Assembly (NCBI GenBank): GCA_907163345.1
Contig: CAJQUN010000139.1
Span: 186,001 to 250,000 of the forward strand
Reading direction: 5' to 3'
DNA from: Haberlea rhodopensis
Taxonomy: Eukaryota > Streptophyta > Magnoliopsida > Lamiales > Gesneriaceae
DNA: 64,000 nucleotides
Shown here: positions 56,313-64,000 of the stretch, piece by piece
Layout of the letters: each line of letters opens with the position of its first letter
Position numbering within the stretch: position 1 is the stretch's first letter
The notes under the pieces: generated by a model
Databases searched by the model: none
Told to the model about the DNA's origin: nothing
What the model saw: only the letters and a program-made list of their open reading frames with translations
Position numbers and translations under genes: made by a program

Positions 56313-57476
56313 ATGGAAGAAAAAGATGACCATCTTCACCGCCTCAGCCACCGCAGCTGTCCCCCAAACTTCCCCTTTCAGTTTCTAGAAAAGAATGAAG
56401 ATGATACCGCCAGATGCTCCACCAGCTCCACCGCCTACCCCTCTCTCGTCGTCTCCACTGCCGCCATATCAAACGATTCAAACCCTAGCTCCCTCTCCCG
56501 GTCAACCCCCACCACCTCCACCCTCCAAATCCTCTCCGCTACATCGGACATGACCAAGAAGCCACCTACAAAACGAACAACAACCAAAGATCGCCACACA
56601 AAAGTCGATGGCAGGGGGCGGCGCATACGCATGCCCGTTTTATGTGCTGCTAGGGTTTTTCAACTCACTCGTGAACTCGGACACAAGTCCGACGGAGAAA
56701 CGATCGAGTGGCTTCTCCAGCAGGCGGAGCCCGCTGTTGTCGCCGCCACAGGAACAGGAACAATCCCAGCAAACTTCACCTCGCTCAACACATCTCTACG
56801 CAGCTCGGGCTCAAGCATTTCCGTACCATCTCAACTAAGATCCACTTATTTCACTTCGAATTATACTATGCAGCAACGCCGGGGAATTTTTCCTGGTATT
56901 GGTTTGTCATCGGATAGTTCTTCAGGGTCGTTGTTGAACTTCCCAGTGGGAAACTTAAACCCTAGTTTGATTAGTGCGAAGCAAGAAATGCGGGAGGACT
57001 TGATGGAGACAGAGGAGAGTATTCTAGCGAGGAAACGCAGGGCGGAGCAGGAGTTACAGCAATCACAGCACCACCAGGTCGGAAGCTACTTGTTACAGTC
57101 GAATACGACAGCGATTCCAGCGAGCCATCCGTCTATTCCGCCAAATTTTTGGATGGTTGCGAATTCAAACAACAGTCAAGTTATGGGTAGTGAGCCAATA
57201 TGGACATTTCCATCAGTTAATCTCAATAGCAATGCCTCCACAGCAGCTTTGTATAGAGGATCAATGTCTAGTGGGCTGCATTTCATGAATTTTCCGGCCT
57301 CCATCGCCCTATTGCCAGGTCAACAAATAGGCAGCAGGGGCGATGGAGTGGGCGGTGGATTGGGAGAAGGGGAATCTGGAATTCTTGCTGGACTCAACCA
57401 TTATCGAATTGGTGGCAGTGGAGTGCCGGAATCACAGTGGAGTGAGTCAAACGGCGGCGATGATCATACCCCATGA
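56313..57476 (+). CDS. Class I TCP transcription factor (TCP14/TCP15-like)
   Basis: Single-exon gene; from ATG at 56313 it encodes 387 aa. The TCP domain spans about 90-147: the basic part KDRHTKVDGRGRRIRMP lacks the four extra residues of class II, and the helices CAARVFQLTRELGHKSDGET and IEWLLQQAEPAVVAATGTG follow. The class I cysteine at 111 that makes DNA binding redox-sensitive is present. Downstream are IPANFTSLNTSLRSS, QVGSYLLQSNT, PIWTFPSV and SSGLHFMNFPASIALLPGQQ, conserved in TCP14/15-type proteins. Family knowledge: nuclear bHLH-like dimers binding GTGGGNCC-type sites that promote cell proliferation and gibberellin/cytokinin responses. An upstream in-frame ATG (56166) would add 49 residues of non-conserved sequence; MEEKDD is the likelier start. 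No lesions. The TCP8/22/23 branch is the alternative. Confidence 0.93.
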   Translation: MEEKDDHLHRLSHRSCPPNFPFQFLEKNEDDTARCSTSSTAYPSLVVSTAAISNDSNPSSLSRSTPTTSTLQILSATSDMTKKPPTKRTTTKDRHTKVDGRGRRIRMPVLCAARVFQLTRELGHKSDGETIEWLLQQAEPAVVAATGTGTIPANFTSLNTSLRSSGSSISVPSQLRSTYFTSNYTMQQRRGIFPGIGLSSDSSSGSLLNFPVGNLNPSLISAKQEMREDLMETEESILARKRRAEQELQQSQHHQVGSYLLQSNTTAIPASHPSIPPNFWMVANSNNSQVMGSEPIWTFPSVNLNSNASTAALYRGSMSSGLHFMNFPASIALLPGQQIGSRGDGVGGGLGEGESGILAGLNHYRIGGSGVPESQWSESNGGDDHTP

Positions 57477-58637
57477 ACAAGATCCATATTCTTTTGTGTG
57501 CTTTGATCAAGGGATGTTTGATCAATTAAAGTTTGTTTTTAAATATATATTATATATCAGTTGTGTTTGTCTTGATTTTTTTATCAAGAATTATTAAATG
57601 TAATTGTATGTTATTATTCAAACTAGATGTCAAAAATTGTAATAATTTTTTTCGATCGGGGAAGCAACCGTAATTTTCCCAGGTAAGTAAAATATTTTAA
57701 ATTTCTTTATAGAATCTCATATAACTTATTCAAAAACAACTGTATATACAAAATATAATAATTGAATTCATGTTTATTTGATGTAACTTGTATCTCTTCT
57801 TTTCTAGTAGAATTCTAGGTTGATCGATTGGTCAATGAATAAGAATTATTAGTGAGAACCATCACTATTCCCTAGTATGGAACAGGAGTGACGCTGTCAG
57901 CTAAATTTTAATTATTTTGCAAGTACAAATATAAATTTTATCTTATTATTCCAGTCGTATAAAATCTCGCATTTTACACCATTCTTTCTATTATTAAATT
58001 TTAGGGTGCATTTGAATTGAGCTATTTGAACACATATTTCAAACCCGTGATTTCAAATATAATTGTTTGGATGAATTTATATTCGGTATATTTCAAATCC
58101 AAATCTTTACTAATTATATAGATATAATGATAATTATAAAGAAATTGAAATGCACATAAAATAGATGATATTTCAAATCCAAATTTTAAATTGAATAAAC
58201 TTCATCCACATCCAAACACAATCATAAAGGATTTTAAAAGAATGGGCCAAGTGATTGCTCTTAGTAATGGCCCATATTTTATCTTGGCTCGGGTGGAGAG
58301 GCCCACATGCTTGTAGTTGGCTTTCAACCATTTTCAGTATTAAATGTATGTATAGTTGCCACTTGCCACCCGTACGGATCTTCATGCGGGTTAGTTTGAT
58401 ACTGTTGTCGTTGAAATCTCACATTTTAACCACACTTTCTATTATTAAATTTTAAAGGATTTTAAAGGAATGGGCTAAGTGGTTCTCCAGGCGATGTGAA
58501 ATATATCAGATCAATTTGAAATCAATGATGGATCTATCACAGGATTTTATCCCTGAAATAACATCAAAATTTCTAAAAGTTTAAAGTAATTTTAAATAAT
58601 TTATAGTTAAAATTTAATTTGTTGATCACCTCATGAG
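57477..58637. other. TCP 3' flank and spacer with a possible MITE (58003-58222)
   Basis: AT-rich, non-coding. 58003-58222 opens with GGGTGCATTTGAATTGAG and closes with CATCCACATCCAAACACA, an imperfect inverted pair typical of 'GTGTTTGGAT' MITEs. Sequence just left of it ('ctttctattattaaatttta', about 57984) recurs at about 58434, a local duplication. Confidence 0.4.
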
Positions 58638-59205
58638 TAGAGATGGCAACGGGGCGGGTTTGGGACGGGTTTGGCCAATCCCAGGACCCGCCTCGCTAGA
58701 CATAAAACCCATACCCGCCCCGCTTAGACCCGCCGGGTTTGCGGGTTTACCCGCCCCGCCCCGCAAACAATTTTTTTTTTTTATAAAAAAAAAAAATTTG
58801 GTAGAAAATAATTTTGAAACATAAAAATTGAGTTTTGAGATTGAATTTAATGTTTTCCTCTAGTAAATATTTATAATAAGCATCGTAAAACTATCTTTAA
58901 ACTATCAAATATTTATTATTTAGTTTTTATTCCATTCAAAATGTTTAACTTCTTTACCATAAACACATGAATTTTGATATGAAATTAAACAATAACACAT
59001 TATTGTACAATCAAAGAAGTGAAATGTATATCAATGCTAATTTTTTTTTTAAAAAAAATAAAAAATGCATAGCGGGGCGGGTGCGGGGCGGGTTCGGCCA
59101 ATCCCAGGACCCGCTTCCAAACCCGGTTGAAGCGGGTTTGGACCCGCCCCGACGGGTCGGGTTCAATACGGGTCCGGGTTTAGACCCGCCCCATTGCCAT
59201 CCCTA
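58638..59205. mobile_element. hAT-superfamily MITE (568 bp)
   Basis: Terminal inverted repeats TAGAGATGGCAACGGGGCGG and TAGGGATGGCAATGGGGCGG (right end, reverse complement) are flanked by the perfect 8-bp duplication CTCATGAG (58630-58637 and 59206-59213). GC-rich ends built of ACCCGCCCC motifs surround an AT-rich core. No transposase. Confidence 0.88.
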
Positions 59206-59319
59206 CTCATGAGTAGCATAATTACTTTGCTTTCCTGCTAACATTTAAAGTTATAAACTTCGATTCAATTTTTTTTGTAATCAAAACCAAATCTTATACG
59301 AACTTTTTTATCGGTTCCA

Positions 59320-59975
59320 TATTTCACTCAACTGGAATGCTCGTGGATTGGGAGATTCACTAGCATTCATTTTTGTTCGCAAGCCTCTTCATATGCTATC
59401 TCCTCTTTTGATCATCCTTTTTAACACTATTGTATATACTACTACCATTCTTAAGTTGTACTGTAAGTTGGGCTCTAACTATGGGGGGAGCCTTTCCTCG
59501 CCGCACTGCCCACTCGCTGTCCAGCTGATTTTTGTGGTACTAAGGATGATTTAGGGTGTATGTGCTACTGGACTTACTTAGCATATATCTTTTCTGATCT
59601 TTGATTTTGTTCAAGTGTTCGGCCCGCTTGCAAATTCACAAGTCTAAGCCATTGAAGGTATTTTGTTTTGGGTGCTCTTTCTTTGGCTTTCTGGTGTGGG
59701 CTATCTTGTTTGGTTGTTTTGCTGAATTTGCAACTTTTGGGTTTTTTTTCTGGGCTCCTCGAACTTGGCGGCAATCCATTGGTGTTCTGCGGTTGACGGA
59801 ATTTGGGAGTTTGGTGCAATGGCGTCTGTTCTGTCAGTGATACCTTGTTCTTGGATTGACACTTTTGCTTTTATGTATTTTTTTCGACCTTGTTATAACT
59901 CTTGCCAGTGTTGTGTCTCTAGTCATTGTCGGATCTTGACCAATATGCTGTTTACTAGTTAATATATCTACTTTT
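59320..59975 (+). mobile_element. LINE fragment(s): endonuclease start and a 3' tail
   Basis: At about 59335 the plus strand reads WNARGLGDSLAFIFVRKPLH, resembling the WNVRGLG start of the plant L1 endonuclease domain. The frame decays soon after. At 59975-59990 a run of eight A follows T-rich sequence of LINE 3'-UTR style. The middle is unrecognised, so this may be an internally deleted element. Confidence 0.5.
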
Positions 59976-60486
59976 TATGTTAAAAAAAATGAGAATCATC
60001 AATTTTAGAATTATTATCATGTCAAAGCTGTAGATTCAAGTTTAAAAAAGTGCATTAAATTGCAGATAGCTTTTTTTTATAAAATTTGTCCCTATAATCC
60101 AAAAGAAATCAAAACTAATTAATCCAAATCTATGTTATTTTCCGGATACATAAAGACTTACCATGTATATTTAAGGAAATTATAGTTATCTCCATGTAAA
60201 ATAGTTATATTACAAATTATTCCCTATAATTTGAATAATAACAGATGGACTCTGTAGAATAGTTGTAATATGAATTACATCTAGTTTGAAAACTAATTGA
60301 GCAAAAATTACAGTTGTTTTCTCTATGATTTAGCATAAGTATACATAGCAGGAGAGTAGACGTTGTTTTTTTAAACTAGATGAAACAATTTATAATATTC
60401 AAACTACATGACATATATATAATTCATTCATATATTTTTTACAAATATCTGTTACTTTTGTTCAAAAGTAAATGGCATAATTTTTT

Positions 60487-60825
60487 GTGCGTGAAGGAGT
60501 CTCTGTCGCTACACAACATAACTTGTATCAATGTATTCTTGAAACTGATGCTTCGAATATCGTCCGAGCCATCAATGAATCTTCTCAATGGTCTGCTAAG
60601 TCACCCATATTTTCATTTATTCGCAATTCAGTAAACCCAACAGTGCCATAACGATTCGACATTGTGGGCGAACGGCTAATGAAGTGGCTCATGCACTGAC
60701 CTCCCAAGCTGTATCTCACGGATCTACTACAGCTACTTTGGATTCTTATCCCTTATTTTTGCACACTTTTGTATCCAATGACTTGGCAAATCTTGGTTGA
60801 TCTAATCCATGTTTTTACGAAAAAA
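60487..60825 (+). mobile_element. 5'-truncated LINE with RNase H domain end
   Basis: Plus-strand reading gives ETDASNIVRAINESSQWSAK, then after a frameshift CGRTANEVAHALTSQAVSHG and a stop, matching the C-terminal RNase H-like (RVT_3) domain of plant L1 elements. A 3' A-run ends at about 60828. The flanks share 'aaatggcataa' followed by T-rich sequence on both sides (from 60470 and from 60826), a target-site duplication. Confidence 0.75.
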
Positions 60826-60841
60826 AAATGGCATAAATTTT

Positions 60842-61675
60842 ATCTTAAATAGTAGACATAAATATACAAATTGCTCCAGAAAATATACATGTTATCATAA
60901 GTAAATTGTATCCTAATTTTTTTTTAAAACAACTTTTTGGCCCCAGATTTTTTTTTTACCCTCAAGTTTTTTCAAATTTTTTTCGCCCCTGCCCAAAAAA
61001 ATTTTCTCTGGATCCGCCCAGTACAGAGAAATTTGAGAGCCTTTTTATATATATACAAAACGAAATGATTGTATATACTCAATTGAAAACGAATATTTTT
61101 CACACATATATATCTAATAATTATTAAATAGTATATAAGATATTATATTTGTCCTGATCATAAGAAAGTTGTAGAAAGTTGTAGTTATATACTGATAACT
61201 ATTCTGTCTATCGTTTAATACGATATTTCATCATAACTTCTTATCGTAGTATTACAATACGAAATCAGAGAGTATCCAGATAAACAGTAAAATTACATCC
61301 AAAATAATTTGTTCAGAATTATACATCATATCCTCTATGCACCATAGATGAAGTGTTCATTATCGTACGTGGCAAAATAAGCCTGATTCATTGCCAGTTT
61401 GCCACTCACGTGGTGTATCTCCTCATTTTCACATGCCGCTTAGTATAGGTTTTATGCTGCCACTGCATAAAAAGTTGCGGCTCTAACAGTTATATCTGTT
61501 GGTTTAATGGTAGGTGTTTTTTAAATTGAAAAAGCCAATCACTCTAGATGAGTTGATTATATTAGCACGTAGACTCTAAACGATATGTTTGCTTTTATTT
61601 TACACCCAATTAAATTTCCTTTCAAATTGGTTGCATTACTATAGTTTTTTCTCCGAATTTACAACCCCTTGAACT
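60842..61675. other. Gene-free spacer
   Basis: No gene. Around 60940-61030 'ggccccagattttttt' and 'cgcccctgcccaaaaaaatt' followed by 'ggatccgccca' look like one end of a further hAT-type MITE, without an identifiable partner end. Confidence 0.45.
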
Positions 61676-61869
61676 CAGGGGCGGAACTTCTATATAGGCA
61701 AAGGTGTGCATTAGTCCAGTAGAGAATTTTAAAATGATGTAAATTTTACCTATAGATTTTTATTTTGTTATAAAAAATTTAAAATCAATAAAAATATTAT
61801 ATTTTGCCCACCATAAAATTTTATTTAAGTTTTTGACCACCTGATTTTAAAATCCTTATTACGCCCCTG
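61676..61869. mobile_element. Small hAT-superfamily MITE (194 bp)
   Basis: Begins CAGGGGCGGAAC and ends TTACGCCCCTG, so the TIR is CAGGGGCG. Flanked by the perfect 8-bp duplication CTTGAACT (61668-61675 and 61870-61877). AT-rich interior with no ORF. Confidence 0.88.
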
Positions 61870-63619
61870 CTTGAACTCATATAGTATTAACATTGGTTGT
61901 ATGCATATATAATAAATTTATGATACAAAAATTTAGAATAAAATTAATGAGTTTTATATTTTTATAAGTAACTGGTATAAATTACTAACGTAGAATAATT
62001 TTTACTTTTTAGTACTTTTGTGATATTAGGCTTTTAATAATTCTGTGAAATTAAGGTGAGTTATTAATAATTTTATTGAAAATGATAATTTGGTCACTAT
62101 AATTTAATATAATATCATTTAGTAATAACTTTAGTGAAGAATAGTAATTTGGTTATCGTAATGTCATCACTTGGTTTTGCTTTATTACATGGAGCATATA
62201 ATAATTTATGATATTCACCAATATTAATTAATAGGTGTGACACCATCATAATATCGATGAATTATTCTGTCATATGACTCGTATGGTCGTACATATATAG
62301 CAAATGGTCATTTCCTAAGATTTTGTTAGTTAAAATTTAGGGGATTATTTATGCTACCCTTAATTATAACATTCTTGACCTCCTTACGAGATTTGTCCAA
62401 CATGTGCCACAATTATATACACAAATGTATAAGATTGTGGTATGTCAGTAATCTCTAATCAATGATTTTACCTTTAAAGATATCATCAAAAAACCAAATT
62501 TAGGATATAAATTGTCTTATATGCAGGTAAACTAACCAATCGGAATAATGTGGCATAATTGCTCCCTAAGTACTTGCCAAAGTACAATTATTATTTTTTT
62601 GCTAAATTTGAGGTTACCAGATAAGTCCATAATCCAATTTAACTCATTGTGCTAATGATTTTAGTTATTGTTTTCCTAGGTAGGTACCCATGAGTGATTT
62701 TAGTGACTTTGATGTCTCTCCCACTCTGTCCAATTGCTGTATTATTCATGATGTGAATATGTGAAAACAAACTAAATATGCTAAATTGAATTTTTAAAAT
62801 AATATATATATATAGATTTTCAATTAAATAATAACGAACATTAAACTTTGAATAATCTTTAATATGGTTGACACATGATATTTGGAATAGAGAACAAGAT
62901 AGAGATTGGAATAATTTTTAGATTACTTGTGTAATCGATTAAAAAATATAAAGTAAAGGGCATTGTTTAAATTAATTTAAATTGGTATTCGAATATGAAT
63001 TTTTATGTGAAAAAAGAACCTATAATAAATTGATATTATGTAAAACTTTTATTAAATATCGTAAAACAGCAAAATAATAGGAAGATCAGAATAAGAAAGA
63101 TGAAAGCAATTATTTATTACTATTTATATATATTTGCTCCGCATAATAAGAAAAAAAGCAAATGATGATATCATTTTATATCAACGATTACACGAAAGCA
63201 CAATAATCAAATTACCATTCTTTAATAAAATTATTACGAAAGTGCGGTTATAGTAAAGTTAAATGACCAAATTATATATACATAACACGTGTTGAAATCA
63301 CCAGGAAAATTCTTGGTATGCATCGGTTGTGGATCCAGTGCATGCATCCACACGTATGTATGTACATATGTGTCTGTGTATCAATATTTGTATGTGTGTG
63401 TGGGTGCGCACAAGATGGCCAAACATCTGGTTTTACTTGGCGTCTAAAGAACAAGGGAATGAATTTTTCTCCTCCATTTTTTTATATTATATATTATATA
63501 TTGTATTTTATATTTATTTATTTGTCAATCAATTGTTGAAATATCGTTCTTCTTGATCGATCTTAGATGATTTAAGTCACTGAACTTTCAAGCTTTTGAG
63601 AGTGATTGCTTGATTGATG
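61870..63619. other. Gene-free AT-rich spacer
   Basis: No gene or RNA seen. A GT-rich low-complexity stretch ('gtatgtgtgtgtgggtgcgc') lies at about 63350-63410. Confidence 0.5.
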
Positions 63620-64000
63620 TTAAATCCAGTAACCATGCAACTTTGAATCACTTGTGCATAATTGGAACCAAACTAGCAACACTTGGCAGAATACGTAAAA
63701 TGCAGAAAAATGAATGATGAATGCAAGACCACCAAATTTACGTGGTTCGATCAATGTACATCTACCCAACGGGAGACACTATTATCGATCACAATCTTTG
63801 AGATATAAAGCAAATACAACAAACCAAGAATTCACTCTGATTCTAACTTCTATGAATTACAATGAACGATCACTTTTCAATCTTCTTCTCGCCTTTCACT
63901 ATCTCGATCACTCAAGCCTCTTGTTCTCTCTTGCTTTCAATCAAAACTGGTAGTCTTCAATGTGAGCATTGTGCCCTTATATACTTGCTTGTGAGTTAGC
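63620..64000 (-). repeat. Possible LTR of a retrotransposon, cut by the window edge
   Basis: The minus strand reads a TATA-like GTATATAAGGGCACAATG (about 63985), a purine-rich leader, then 'gatcgaaccacgtaaatttg' (about 63735), a phrase common in the R/U5 part of plant copia LTRs. Neither end nor PBS could be confirmed, and the other part lies outside the window. Confidence 0.35.

Noticed and set aside
59348..59554. 68-codon ORF as a gene
   Set aside because: Its start overlaps a LINE endonuclease-like WNARGLG motif and the rest is decayed; better explained as a LINE fragment.

Overview
This is plant nuclear DNA, almost certainly from a eudicot. The three protein genes belong to plant-only families: an R2R3-MYB of subgroup 1, a PHYTOCHROME KINASE SUBSTRATE (PKS) protein and a class I TCP factor. 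The background is AT-rich with TA microsatellites and is packed with LTR retrotransposons, LINEs, a SINE, Helitrons and MITEs. The style of the proteins and repeats would fit an asterid, perhaps Lamiales, but that is a guess.

Layout. 1-560: 3' part of a long LTR. 601-2507: Helitron-like non-autonomous elements with a tandemly repeated body. 3104-4543 (-): three-exon R2R3-MYB gene of the MYB60/MYB30/MYB96 group. 4900-8865: probable Helitron in minus orientation, ending about 360 bp upstream of the MYB start codon and carrying spliced gene fragments. 9.0-16.6 kb: gene-free, with MITEs, a Mutator-like element filled with short GTGCACGATT-type repeats, and two copies of a GACACG-rich repeat. 16640-16719 (-): nuclear tRNA-Leu(CAG). 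16950-27485: a PLS-class PPR pseudogene resembling Arabidopsis At1g74600, split by a very young 9.0-kb Ty3/gypsy chromovirus (17239-26256, TSD ATACT). That element has an extra coiled-coil ORF upstream of gag-pol. 28907-34572: old, decayed Ty1/copia element. 35210-35312: tRNA-derived SINE. 35877-37175 (+): intact single-exon PKS gene. 38258-38945: pogo/Tigger-like DNA transposon remnant. 39908-46798: Tork-type copia element (TSD ATCTT) carrying a 1965-bp solo LTR (TSD ATTGT).

The right part of that copia element plus 917 bp of flank is copied in reverse directly beside itself. The result is a near-perfect 5.64-kb palindrome (arms 44899-47715 and 47723-50539, 7-nt centre) that abuts a decayed LINE (50540-53190). 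54.7-55.2 kb: TRIM-like miniature LTR units. 56313-57476 (+): intact class I TCP gene. 58-64 kb: hAT MITEs with 8-bp TSDs, LINE fragments and a partial LTR at the right edge.

The three host genes are unrelated transcription or signalling genes (stomata/cuticle, light signalling, growth control). They do not form a cluster; each sits alone between repeats. The most unusual structures are the giant copia palindrome, the extra ORF of the young chromovirus, and the exon-bearing Helitron at the edge of the MYB promoter. Element boundaries and family names rest on visual reading of ends, target-site duplications and protein motifs, with no database search.
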